A stretch of 40,243 bases of DNA from Brevundimonas sp. MYb52. GTDB taxonomy: Bacteria > Pseudomonadota > Alphaproteobacteria > Caulobacterales > Caulobacteraceae. The position numbers and the translations under genes were made by a program. Shown here piece after piece: positions 32,897 through 40,243 of this stretch; within the stretch, counting starts at the first letter, position 1; each line of letters starts with the position of its first letter. Where the stretch lies: positions 1-40,243 of the forward strand of contig NZ_PCPB01000019.1 of the NCBI RefSeq assembly GCF_002979535.1, given 5' to 3'. The notes under the pieces were generated by a model. It had not been told where the DNA came from and did no database searches. It worked only from the letters and a program-made list of their open reading frames with translations.

Positions 32897-33619
32897 ATGC
32901 GCAAAGTCCTGATCCTCGCCGCCGCCGCTTCCGCCCTCAGCCTGGGCGCCTGCTCCACCATCACCGAAACGGTGAAAGGGCCGGAACTGGCCCCCATCGG
33001 CTATCCGGCCGCACTGGCTCCGGTTGAGCAGGCCTACCTGCCCCCGCCCACGCCCGCCTCTGCCAACAGCCTGTGGCGCACCGGCGCGCGTAGCTTCTTC
33101 GGCGACCAGCGCGCCCGCCGCGTCGGCGACATCCTGACGGTCAACATCGACATCAACGATCGCGCCCAGACCCAGAATTCGACCCAGCGCGCCCGCACCA
33201 ACAGCGCTTCGGGCGGCGTCACCAACTTCTTCGGTCTGGAAAACAGCCTGGGCCGAGCCTTCCCCGGCGGTTTCGACCCGGCCAAGATGGTCGGCACCGA
33301 GGGCGAGGCCAACTCGGCCGGATCGGGCAGCGTCAACCGCTCGGAGCGCGTCAGCCTGACCGTCGCCGCCGTCGTCACCGCCGTCATGCCCAATGGCAAC
33401 ATGGTCATCCAGGGTCGGCAAGAAGTGCGCACCAACCGCGAGGTCCGCGAACTGACCGTCGCCGGCATCGTGCGCCCCGAGGACATCTCCTCGGCCAACA
33501 CCATCGCCCACACCCAGATCGCCGAGGCCCGCATCAGCTACGGCGGTCGCGGCGACATCAGCCGGATGCAGGCCACCCCCGCGGCCCAGTCCCTGGTGGA
33601 GCGCTTCAGTCCCTTCTGA
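32897..33619 (+). CDS. flgH: Flagellar L-ring lipoprotein FlgH
   Basis: This 240-aa outer-membrane lipoprotein forms the L ring. The lipobox LSLGAC gives Cys19. The family core contains SLWRTGARSFFGDQRARRVG, DILTVNIDINDRA, VTAVMPNGNMVIQGRQEV and VAGIVRPEDISSANTIAHTQ, ending with ARISYGGRGDISRMQ. It is the last recognisable flagellar gene on this strand, 11 bp after flgA. A 120-bp gap follows before three unrelated-looking exported proteins. Confidence 0.95.
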   Translation: MRKVLILAAAASALSLGACSTITETVKGPELAPIGYPAALAPVEQAYLPPPTPASANSLWRTGARSFFGDQRARRVGDILTVNIDINDRAQTQNSTQRARTNSASGGVTNFFGLENSLGRAFPGGFDPAKMVGTEGEANSAGSGSVNRSERVSLTVAAVVTAVMPNGNMVIQGRQEVRTNREVRELTVAGIVRPEDISSANTIAHTQIAEARISYGGRGDISRMQATPAAQSLVERFSPF

Positions 33620-33741
33620 CCCGCGTTCGACCAGCGTGGTTTTGCGGTGACTCGCCCTCAAGGAGTCGCATTCGTTCAAGCGGAGCGGTGAACCGTTAAC
33701 AAGCGACCCGCGTTTGCTCTGTCGAACGCGAGTGATTTGTA

Positions 33742-34209
33742 ATGTTGAAGTCCCTGCTTCCCGCCGCCGCCGCCCTCAGCCTGGCCGTCCTGGCTGGTCA
33801 GGCCATGACCACCGCCCCTGCCCTCCCCGGCGAAGGCGCTGCGGGCTGGCATCTTCTGCACGAAGGCCCGATGGCCAAGCTGGCCTACGGCCTGGCGGAT
33901 TCCGATCAGGTGGCCCTGATGCTGACCTGTTCGCCCGGTGATCGCACCGCCGTCGTCTATGGCGACACCCAACCGCAGAGCCCGGCCTTGACGCTCGCCT
34001 CAACCGGCCCGCAGCCGATCGATCCCCTGTCCGACGGCGAAGCCTACGAGGCCCGTCTGCCCCTGTCCGACGCGGCCCTGACCGGCCTGGCGCGTGGCGG
34101 CCGCATGACCGTCGACAGCGAGGCCGGCGCCCAGCAGATCCGGGCCAGCCGCGCCGAGCGTCGCATGATCCAGGGCTTCCTCAGCTATTGCGCTTCCAGC
34201 CACGCCTGA
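33742..34209 (+). CDS. Exported two-cysteine protein, tandem paralogue 1
   Basis: This 155-aa protein has a signal peptide (MLKSLLPAAAALSLAVLAGQ) and a mature domain that begins with a tryptophan motif (AAGWHLLHEGPMAKLAYGLA), followed by VALMLTCSPGDRTAVV and a final FLSYCASSHA. The Trp-Leu, hydrophobic-C-x-P-G and aromatic-x-x-C-terminal features recur in the next two genes. The two cysteines may form a disulfide in the periplasm. Function is unknown. Its own upstream region of 120 bp contains a TTAAC word (33696-33700), so it may have a promoter separate from flgH. Confidence 0.78.
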   Translation: MLKSLLPAAAALSLAVLAGQAMTTAPALPGEGAAGWHLLHEGPMAKLAYGLADSDQVALMLTCSPGDRTAVVYGDTQPQSPALTLASTGPQPIDPLSDGEAYEARLPLSDAALTGLARGGRMTVDSEAGAQQIRASRAERRMIQGFLSYCASSHA

Positions 34210-34246
34210 TCAAAGTCCCCCCAAACCCATCAGCGGGGGCTGAACC

Positions 34247-34690
34247 ATGACCACCTTGCTTGGCCTCGCCCAGACCATGGCCCTGGCCCTGACGTTTCAG
34301 ACCGTCCCCGCGCCAGTCGAGGCCTGGACCTGGACCCTCTACGCCGACAACGGGCCTCTGGTCCTGGCCAACGAGATCCCTGACACGCCGCGCCTGCGCG
34401 CCACCTTGGAATGCGCGCCCGGCTCCAGCATCGTGCGCCTGACCCTTTACGACGCCGCCCCCGCCGAGGGCATCGCCGTCATCGCCTCCGGCGCCGCCAC
34501 CGCCAACGCCGAGACCAGCCCCCGGCGCGGCCAGCTTCAGACCATGCTGCGCGCCGACCATCCCGTCTTCACCGCCTTCCAGGCCAATGGAAAGCTCGAC
34601 ATCACGGTCGGCGAACAGTCTTCGCCGATAGAGATCGATCGAGCGAATCTGTCCAAGCTGCGCCGGTTCGCCGAACTCTGCACCGGCTGA
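34247..34690 (+). CDS. Exported two-cysteine protein, tandem paralogue 2
   Basis: This 147-aa protein starts MTTLLGLAQTMALALTFQTV, a weak export signal, then WTWTLYADNGPLVLANEIPD, LRATLECAPGSSIVRLTLYD and a C-terminal LSKLRRFAELCTG. It matches its neighbours in the order Trp strand, hydrophobic strand, C-x-P-G, long middle, and final Cys near the C-terminus. Sequence identity is low, so the duplication is old. It starts 37 bp after paralogue 1. Confidence 0.74.
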   Translation: MTTLLGLAQTMALALTFQTVPAPVEAWTWTLYADNGPLVLANEIPDTPRLRATLECAPGSSIVRLTLYDAAPAEGIAVIASGAATANAETSPRRGQLQTMLRADHPVFTAFQANGKLDITVGEQSSPIEIDRANLSKLRRFAELCTG

Positions 34691-34698
34691 GGATTTCC

Positions 34699-35199
34699 AT
34701 GCGCCTGATTGTCTGGACCGCCCCTGCGCTTGCGGCGCTCGCCCTATCGGCCTGCGCCCCTACGCTGAGGACCGAACTGGCCGGCGCCTCCAGCGGCGCC
34801 CCCCTGCCTGTCGCCGGCTACGACTGGCACCTGAACGCCGACGCCGACGAAGCCAGTCTGTCCTACGGCATGGCCGAGACCGACGACGTGCCGCTGGACC
34901 TGTCGTGTCGCCCCGGATCGGGCGCCCTGCAGATCCTGCAGGCCGTCGCCGAGGGCCATCCGCGCGCCATCGCCCTGGAATCCGGCGGCGACACTGAGAC
35001 CTATCCCGCCAAGGCCGAGCCCTCGGCCCTGCACGACGGCCTGGATCTGACCGCCGAGGCTCGTGCTTCGGACCCGGTCTTCCTTCGCTTCCGCAAGCTG
35101 GGCTGGCTGGCGACCTATGGTCCTGACTACCGCACGCCCCTGGTGGCCCAGGACGGCTCGGACCAGCAGATCAACCGCTTCTTCGCCCTCTGCGGCTGA
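34699..35199 (+). CDS. Lipoprotein, tandem paralogue 3 of the two-cysteine family
   Basis: This 166-aa protein starts at the ATG at 34699, which gives a lipoprotein signal MRLIVWTAPALAALALSAC (Cys19). The mature part repeats the family plan: VAGYDWHLNADADEASLSYG, VPLDLSCRPGSGALQILQAV, and a final INRFFALCG. SLSYGMAETDDVPLDLSC aligns with KLAYGLADSDQVALMLTC of paralogue 1 (same strand-turn-strand and Cys). It is the only one of the three with a lipobox, so it may anchor the family at a membrane. It starts 8 bp after the previous stop, so the genes form an operon. Confidence 0.77.
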   Translation: MRLIVWTAPALAALALSACAPTLRTELAGASSGAPLPVAGYDWHLNADADEASLSYGMAETDDVPLDLSCRPGSGALQILQAVAEGHPRAIALESGGDTETYPAKAEPSALHDGLDLTAEARASDPVFLRFRKLGWLATYGPDYRTPLVAQDGSDQQINRFFALCG

Positions 35200-35268
35200 G
35201 AGCCGCCGACACAGCTTGACCGTCGGCGCGCGCGCCTGTCTCCTCCCTTCCGCTTGAGGGAGGACAGT

Positions 35269-37077
35269 ATGGACAAGCAATTTCTGACGGGTCGGCTTCT
35301 GATCGGGGCGGCCCTGGCGGCCTTCATGACGGCGACGCCCGCCCTGGCTGAGAGCGCCCAGACGCGCCCCGCCGCCGCCGCGACCACGCCCGCCGCCGCT
35401 CTGGCCGGCGTCCTGGCCGACTACGAAGCCTATCTGCGCCGGATCGATCCGATCAGTTCCGGCATGGACGGCGACCGCGACGCCCTGTCGCGCCTACCCG
35501 ACCACAGCCGCGCCGGCGATCTGGCGCGGCAGGCCCCGCTCAAGACCCTCATCGATCGGCTGGACGCCATCGACGCCGCCGCGCTCGACGCCGACGGCCG
35601 CCTGAACCACGCCTTCAGCCGGTATCTGATCAATCGCGAGATGGAACGGATCGCCCTGGACCCGTCGCGCCTGGCCTTCGATTCCGAAGGCGGTCCCGGC
35701 CAGACCCTGTCCTACCTCGCCAGTTCGACCCGCATCGCCAGCCGCGCCGACGCCGACGCCTGGCTGGCGCGACTGGAAGCCGCCCCCGCCTATTACGACG
35801 CCGGCGTCGCCAACGCCCGACGCGGACTGTCGACGGGACTGGTTCAAGCCCGCTCCGTGGTCGAAAGCGCCCTGGGTCAGGCCCAGCGCGATGTCGCCGT
35901 CAATCCCGATGGCGACATCCTGATGAAGCCCTTCGCCGCCCTGCCCGGCAATATCCCGGCGGCAGATCAGGCGGCCCTGCGCGCCCGCGCCCAGGCGCTG
36001 ATCGACGGCCCCATCACCGCCCGCCGCCAGGCCTGGCTGGCCATGCTGCGCGACGACTACCTGCCCAAGGCGCCGACCGAACCCGGCATGGTTCACCGCC
36101 CCGGCGGCAAGGATCTCTATGCCTTCCTGGTGCGCAGCGACACGACCACCGACCTCACCCCGGATCAGGTGCATCAGATCGGTCAGGACGAGGTCGCCCG
36201 CATCCGCGCCCGGATGCAGGACGAAATGCGCGCCGCCGGCTGGACCGGCGACTTCGCCGGCTTCCTCCACTTCCTGCGTACCGATCCGCAGTTCTATGCG
36301 ACCAGCCGCGAGCAATTGCTGGAGAAGGCGTCGGAAATCGCCAAGCGCGCCGACGACGGCCTGCCCGCCCTGTTCGGGACCCTGCCCCGCCTGCCCTATG
36401 GCGTCCGCCCTGTCCCGCGCGAGATCGAAGAGACCTACACCACCGGCCGCTACAACGCCGGCTCGATGCAGAACGGCGTGGCCGGCGGCTATATCGTCAA
36501 CACGTCGAAACTGGACCAGCGTCCTCTCTATGAACTGCCCGCGCTGACCGTCCACGAGGCCGTCCCCGGCCACCACCTGCAGATCGCCCTGCAACAGGAA
36601 GCCGCGGATCAGCCCTACTACCGGCGCGGCGCCGACGTGACCGCCTTCATCGAGGGCTGGGGCCTCTATTCCGAGTTCCTCGGCGAGGAAATGGGCATCT
36701 ATCGCACCCCCTATGAGCGCTTCGGCCGCCTCAGCTATGAGATGTGGCGCGCTTGCCGCCTGGTGGCCGACACCGGCCTGCACTGGCTGGGTTGGACCAC
36801 GGAACAGGCCCGCGCCTGCTTCCGCGACAACTCAGCCCTGGCCCCGCACAACATCGAAACCGAGCTTCAGCGCTATATCGGCTGGCCCGGTCAGGCCACG
36901 GCCTACAAGATCGGCGAAATCCGCCTGCGTCAGATCCGTCAGAAGGCCGAGCGCGAGCTGGGCAACCGCTTCGACGTCCGCACCTTCCACGACGCCCTGC
37001 TAGTCGACGGCCCCCTGCCGCTGGACCTGCTCGACGCCCGCATGGACCGCTGGATCGCCGAGCAGAAGGCGAAGTAA
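35269..37077 (+). CDS. Exported DUF885-family zinc peptidase
   Basis: This 602-aa protein has a signal peptide (to about residue 28, ALAES) and the DUF885 domain over almost its whole length. The metallopeptidase-like motif HEAVPGHH lies at 429-436, with the third-ligand Glu region FIEGWGLYSEFLGEEMG about 35 residues on. Arg/Tyr-rich stretches near the end (YIGWPGQATAYKIGEIRLR) are family hallmarks. GGGAGG 5-6 nt ahead of the ATG at 35269 decides that start over an upstream TTG. Most members are uncharacterised; a peptidase role is inferred from the motif. It is followed by a repeat element and a convergent gene. Confidence 0.88.
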   Translation: MDKQFLTGRLLIGAALAAFMTATPALAESAQTRPAAAATTPAAALAGVLADYEAYLRRIDPISSGMDGDRDALSRLPDHSRAGDLARQAPLKTLIDRLDAIDAAALDADGRLNHAFSRYLINREMERIALDPSRLAFDSEGGPGQTLSYLASSTRIASRADADAWLARLEAAPAYYDAGVANARRGLSTGLVQARSVVESALGQAQRDVAVNPDGDILMKPFAALPGNIPAADQAALRARAQALIDGPITARRQAWLAMLRDDYLPKAPTEPGMVHRPGGKDLYAFLVRSDTTTDLTPDQVHQIGQDEVARIRARMQDEMRAAGWTGDFAGFLHFLRTDPQFYATSREQLLEKASEIAKRADDGLPALFGTLPRLPYGVRPVPREIEETYTTGRYNAGSMQNGVAGGYIVNTSKLDQRPLYELPALTVHEAVPGHHLQIALQQEAADQPYYRRGADVTAFIEGWGLYSEFLGEEMGIYRTPYERFGRLSYEMWRACRLVADTGLHWLGWTTEQARACFRDNSALAPHNIETELQRYIGWPGQATAYKIGEIRLRQIRQKAERELGNRFDVRTFHDALLVDGPLPLDLLDARMDRWIAEQKAK

Positions 37078-37081
37078 GGCG

Positions 37082-37133
37082 CTCCCACTTGTGGGGAGGG
37101 GGGCCGCGTAGCGGTGGAGGGGGCGACGCCGCC
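37082..37133. repeat. Intergenic repeat related to 14763-14918
   Basis: CTCCCACTTGTGGGGAG forms a small hairpin, followed by GGGGGCCGCGTAGCGGTGGA and GGGGGCG. The order GGGGAGG, GGC..GCG, AGCG, GGAGGGGGCG is the same as in the element at 14780-14830. It fills the gap between the DUF885 gene and the convergent MmcQ-like gene and may act as a transcript end. Confidence 0.5.
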
Positions 37134-37150
37134 CTCTGCCGTTTCGCTCC

Positions 37151-37492
37151 CTACAACCCGAGTTCCGCCCGCGCCTTCTTCGTCAGCTTGCCGACGATGA
37201 TGGCGTGGGCCAACCGGATATGATCGGCTAGCTCCTCGTCCGCCCAGTCGTCGATCTGCGGCAGGTTCACCCACTTGGCGCGCGCCATATAGGGCGCCGG
37301 TCGCGCATGGCCGCTCTCGGTCAGCACCTCATAGGCGATGTCCGAGACCTTGAACGACACCCCGCCGCTGGCCCCGACCATGACGAACATCTTGCCGCCG
37401 ACCTTATAGGCGTCGTGGTCGTCGCCGAACGGATGCTCCAGCGTCGCCCCCGGCAACGCCAGACAAACCTTGCCGACCCCCTCCCGGTCCAT
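37151..37492 (-). CDS. MmcQ/YjbR-family protein
   Basis: This 113-aa cytoplasmic protein has the family pattern CLALPGATLEHPFGDDHDAY near the N-terminus, then GGKMFVMVGASGGVSFKVS and the late KWVNLPQIDDWADEELADHI with the K-W-V-x-L signature. YjbR-type proteins have a double-wing fold and are described as DNA-binding on structural grounds, without proven function. Its start codon overlaps the stop of msrA by one base (TGATG), so it is the second gene of that operon. Confidence 0.88.
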   Translation of the reverse strand: MDREGVGKVCLALPGATLEHPFGDDHDAYKVGGKMFVMVGASGGVSFKVSDIAYEVLTESGHARPAPYMARAKWVNLPQIDDWADEELADHIRLAHAIIVGKLTKKARAELGL

Positions 37493-38142
37493 CAGGCGTC
37501 GATACCGATGCCGATCGGGCAGACCACCCCGGTCCCGCCGATGCCGCAGTATCCGGCCGGGTTCTTGGCCAGATAGCCCTGGTGATAGTCCTCGGCGAAA
37601 TAATAGGGGCCGGCTGGTTCGATCTCGGTCGTGATCGTCCCGCGCCCCGCCGCCGTCAGCGCCGCCTGATAGGCGTCGCGCGAGGCCTCGGCCTCCGCCT
37701 GCTGCGCGTCGTTCAGCGTATAGATGGCCGAGCGATACTGCGTGCCCTGGTCATTGCCCTGACGCATGCCCTGGGTCGGATCGTGGTTCTCCCAGAAGGC
37801 CTTCAGCAGATCGCCATAGGAAATGACCTTGGGATCAAACACCACCTGCACCACCTCGGTGTGGCCGGTCCGGCCCGAACAGACTTCTTCATAGGTCGGG
37901 TTTGGCGTGATCCCGCCCGCATAGCCCGCCGAGGTCACCCAGACGCCGGGCAGGCGCCAGAACACCCGCTCCACGCCCCAGAAACAGCCCATGGCGAAAA
38001 TCGCCGTCTCGAACCCCTCCGGGTGCGGCCCCTTCAGCGCGTGGCCCAGCACAAAATGAGTCGCATCCGTCGCCAGCGGCGTCTCGCGCCCCGGCAAGGC
38101 CGTCTCAAGGGTCGGCAGTTCGGCGGTCTTTTGGAACAGCAT
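37492..38142 (-). CDS. msrA: Peptide-methionine (S)-S-oxide reductase
   Basis: This 216-aa enzyme reduces the S form of methionine sulfoxide in proteins, using thioredoxin. The catalytic GCFWG has Cys53; the resolving cysteines are Cys199 (YCGIGG) and Cys208 (VVCPI). The core also holds [28 protein letters not shown] and YRSAIY. The first 45 residues are the usual N-terminal extension. The gene lies upstream of the MmcQ-like gene with a one-base overlap. No msrB is adjacent. Confidence 0.95.
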   Translation of the reverse strand: MLFQKTAELPTLETALPGRETPLATDATHFVLGHALKGPHPEGFETAIFAMGCFWGVERVFWRLPGVWVTSAGYAGGITPNPTYEEVCSGRTGHTEVVQVVFDPKVISYGDLLKAFWENHDPTQGMRQGNDQGTQYRSAIYTLNDAQQAEAEASRDAYQAALTAAGRGTITTEIEPAGPYYFAEDYHQGYLAKNPAGYCGIGGTGVVCPIGIGIDA

Positions 38143-38289
38143 CTGAAAAATCTCGCAGAAATCAGCGGCAAAATCGACTTCCCCCCATATGGGGCCTCAG
38201 ACAGCGCTTGCCGAGGGGGTCGTGCTGTTCTATCAGCCTCGCTCCGCTGGATCGACCGTCCGGCGGCTACACGGCGACGTCGTGGAAAC

Positions 38290-38379
38290 GGACAGGTGGC
38301 GGAGTGGTCGATCGCGCACGCTTGGAAAGCGTGTGTACGTGAAAGCGTACCGAGGGTTCGAATCCCTCTCTGTCCGCCA
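38290..38379 (+). tRNA. tRNA-Ser (anticodon GGA)
   Basis: The plus strand reads GGACAGGTGGCGGAGTGGTC at the 5' end. The anticodon stem-loop ACGCTTGGAAAGCGT gives GGA. It has a long variable arm (GTACGTGAAAGCGTAC), a T arm GGGTTCGAATCCC and an encoded CCA after discriminator G. It is a complete class II serine tRNA. No integrase gene is next to it. Confidence 0.96.
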
Positions 38380-38559
38380 CGCGCCAAACCCTTGGCATTC
38401 ACTGAAATCACCCGACATTCTCGCGCTTAAGCCGAGGCGGGGTTCCCCTGCATTTGCGTCCTGACCATGGACTTCGCTGCGGAGCGAGGCATCGTGGGGA
38501 ATCAAGGCGGCCGCCGGGCATGTATCGGGGTTGAAGCCGCCGCTTATGACAGGAACGCC

Positions 38560-40243
38560 ATGATCAGATCGACCTCGTCCGCCGCGCCTGGACGCCAAGC
38601 CGCGCGTCACCGCCATCGGCGCGCCCTGGCCTGGACCCTGGGTTTCGCCGCCCTGGCCCTGACCAGCACCAGCGCCCTGGCCTATGAGGCGGCGCTGGCG
38701 GAACAGCCGGCGGCGGTCTCGGCGACGGCCACAACCTCGCGCATCACCTCGCCGCAGGAAGCCTTCGGGCATGTAGTCGGCGCCGACTACCACCTGATCA
38801 ACTACAGCCAGTGGGAAGCCTATCTGAAGACCCTGGCCGGCCAGTCCGACCGGATGAAGCTGGTCGAGATCGGCAAGTCCTCCGAAGGCCGCACCCAGTA
38901 TATCGCCATCGTCTCGACGCCGGAGAACCTGGCCCATCTGGACCGCTATCAGGAGATCGCGCGTCGTCTGGCCAAGGCCGAGGGCGTGACCGAGGAACAG
39001 GCCCGCGCCATGTCCGTCGAGGGCAAGGCCGTGGTCTGGATCGACGGCGGCCTGCACGCGACCGAGACCGTCCCGCCCCAGGCCCTGATCGCCGCCGTGC
39101 ATGAATGGCTGACGGCGGAAGACCCCGAGGCCCTGCGCGTTCTGAACGACACCATCATCCTGTTCGCGCCGCTGAACCCGGACGGGATGGAGCTGGTCTC
39201 CAACTGGTACATGCGCAACGCGGACCCGCTGAAGCGCGAGTTCGCCTCGATCCCGGTGCTGTACCAAAAGTACGTCGGCCACGATAACAACCGCGACTAC
39301 TATCTGTCGGCCATGGCCGAGACGACCAACGTCAACCGCCAGTTCTTCCGCGAGTGGTTCCCGCAGATCATCTACAACCACCACCAGACGGCGCCCGCCG
39401 GGACAGTGGTCTTCATGCCGCCCTTCCGCGACCCGTTTAACTACAACTACGACCCCCTGGTCATGGGCACGCTGTCCGAAGTCGGCGCGGCCATGCACAG
39501 CCGCCTGATCGAAGAGGGCAAGCCCGGCTCGACCATGCGCAGCGGCGCCAACTACTCGACCTGGAACAACGGGATGGAACGCTCCATCACCTACTTCCAC
39601 AACGCCGTCGGCCTGCTGACCGAGATCACCGGCCACCCGACGCCGAGCCAGATCAGCCTGATCCCGCAGAACCAGCTGGCCCGCAACGACCTGCCGATGC
39701 CGGTCGCGCCCCAGACCTGGCATTTCGCCCAGTCGATCGAATACTCGCAGTCGATCAACCGCGCCGTGCTGAACTACGCCTCGCGCAACAAGGACCGGCT
39801 GCTATTCAACATCTGGCGCATGGGCCAGAACGCCATCGACAAGGGCAATACCGACACCTGGCGCATCACGCCGACCGGTGTCGAGGCTCTGGTCGAGGCG
39901 GCGGGCGAAAACGCCACCGGCCGTCGCGGCGTCGATCCGGCCCTCTATGAGCAGGTGCTGCGCGATCCGGCCCGTCGCGACCCGCGTGGCTATGTCATCC
40001 CGGCGGATCAGGCCGACCTGCCCAACGCCGTCGCCTTCCTGAACAGCCTGATCAAGACGGGCGTGGATGTGGACCGCGCCACTCGCGCCTTCACCGTGGG
40101 CGGCACGACCTATCCCGCCGGCTCCTATGTGGTGAAGACGGCCCAGGCCTATCGCCCGCACGTGCTGGACATGTTCGAGCCGCAGGACCACCCGCACGAC
40201 CTGCAGTATCCGGGCGGCCCGCCCGCCCTGCTCTATGACGCGA
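38560..40243 (+). CDS. Exported M14-family zinc carboxypeptidase, truncated by the window
   Basis: The frame opens at the ATG at 38560 (AGGA 6 nt upstream) and is still open at the window end, 561 codons on. A long basic start and hydrophobic core (RHRHRRALAWTLGFAALALT, ending TSALA near residue 41) form the signal peptide. The M14 domain carries the zinc pair His166 and Glu169 (GGLHATETVPP), then NPDGMELVSNWYMRN, and a third-ligand His in FPQIIYNHHQTAP. A later Glu in LLTEITGHPTPS may be catalytic. Large M14 proteins of this layout process peptides or cell wall in the periplasm. The 180 bp upstream, after tRNA-Ser, show no other gene. Confidence 0.9.
   Translation, partial: MIRSTSSAAPGRQAARHRHRRALAWTLGFAALALTSTSALAYEAALAEQPAAVSATATTSRITSPQEAFGHVVGADYHLINYSQWEAYLKTLAGQSDRMKLVEIGKSSEGRTQYIAIVSTPENLAHLDRYQEIARRLAKAEGVTEEQARAMSVEGKAVVWIDGGLHATETVPPQALIAAVHEWLTAEDPEALRVLNDTIILFAPLNPDGMELVSNWYMRNADPLKREFASIPVLYQKYVGHDNNRDYYLSAMAETTNVNRQFFREWFPQIIYNHHQTAPAGTVVFMPPFRDPFNYNYDPLVMGTLSEVGAAMHSRLIEEGKPGSTMRSGANYSTWNNGMERSITYFHNAVGLLTEITGHPTPSQISLIPQNQLARNDLPMPVAPQTWHFAQSIEYSQSINRAVLNYASRNKDRLLFNIWRMGQNAIDKGNTDTWRITPTGVEALVEAAGENATGRRGVDPALYEQVLRDPARRDPRGYVIPADQADLPNAVAFLNSLIKTGVDVDRATRAFTVGGTTYPAGSYVVKTAQAYRPHVLDMFEPQDHPHDLQYPGGPPALLYDA

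Noticed and set aside
38290..38560. tRNA-Ser as an attachment site
   Set aside because: The tRNA is complete, and the following 180 bp hold no copy of its 3' end and no phage gene.

Overview
The window looks like a chromosomal segment of a high-GC alphaproteobacterium of the Caulobacteraceae, most probably Brevundimonas or a close relative. This rests on the flagellar gene layout (fliL-fliM-PflI-like-MotE-like facing flgF-flgG-flgA-flgH), a CtrA-like box and a sigma-54 promoter between the two arms, the protein families present, and strongly GC-rich third codon positions. I see no phage, transposase, integrase or CRISPR array. The genus is inferred from gene content, not from a database search.

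Layout. 1-2.9 kb: a minus-strand microprotein with its terminator, then an S-box (SAM-I) riboswitch in front of metX-metB. 2.9-6.7 kb: a chemoreceptor, a TauE/SafE permease and dusA, all on the minus strand. 6.8-9.6 kb: an SDR oxidoreductase divergent from an SdpR-like autorepressor/SdpI-like membrane pair and a secreted alpha/beta hydrolase. 9.6-14.1 kb: a minus-strand run of a GT9 glycosyltransferase, an atypical dihydroorotase and a TyrA-like dehydrogenase, preceded by a secreted PL10 pectate lyase. 14.2-18 kb: a Cys-cluster protein, a YgfZ-like protein, then a compact module of a four-helix membrane protein, a small XRE regulator, two microproteins and a secreted TraB/GumN protein. 18.1-20.2 kb: tag, a compositionally odd lipoprotein gene, rnhB and an overlapping convergent microprotein. 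20.2-26.9 kb (minus): pyk with an orphan D12-class adenine methyltransferase, a PafA-like phosphatase, small secreted and membrane proteins, tRNA-Leu, an M28 peptidase and a DUF3297 protein. 27-33.6 kb: the flagellar cluster. 33.7-35.2 kb: three tandem divergent paralogues of small exported two-cysteine proteins. 35.3-40.2 kb: a DUF885 peptidase, msrA with an overlapping MmcQ-like gene, tRNA-Ser and an M14 carboxypeptidase that runs off the window.

How the genes fit together. The met operon is a self-contained SAM-regulated step of methionine synthesis. The flagellar cluster supplies rod, P- and L-ring assembly parts on one strand and the switch, stator-associated and positioning proteins on the other, with the regulatory sites concentrated in one 180-bp divergent region. 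The window is rich in exported hydrolases (PL10 lyase, PafA-like phosphatase, M28, DUF885 and M14 peptidases, alpha/beta hydrolase), as expected of a polymer-scavenging aquatic bacterium.

The least explained parts are the microprotein/GumN module (15.8-18 kb), where a stand-alone 54-aa peptide is homologous to the export leader of the downstream GumN protein, and the triple tandem paralogues behind flgH.
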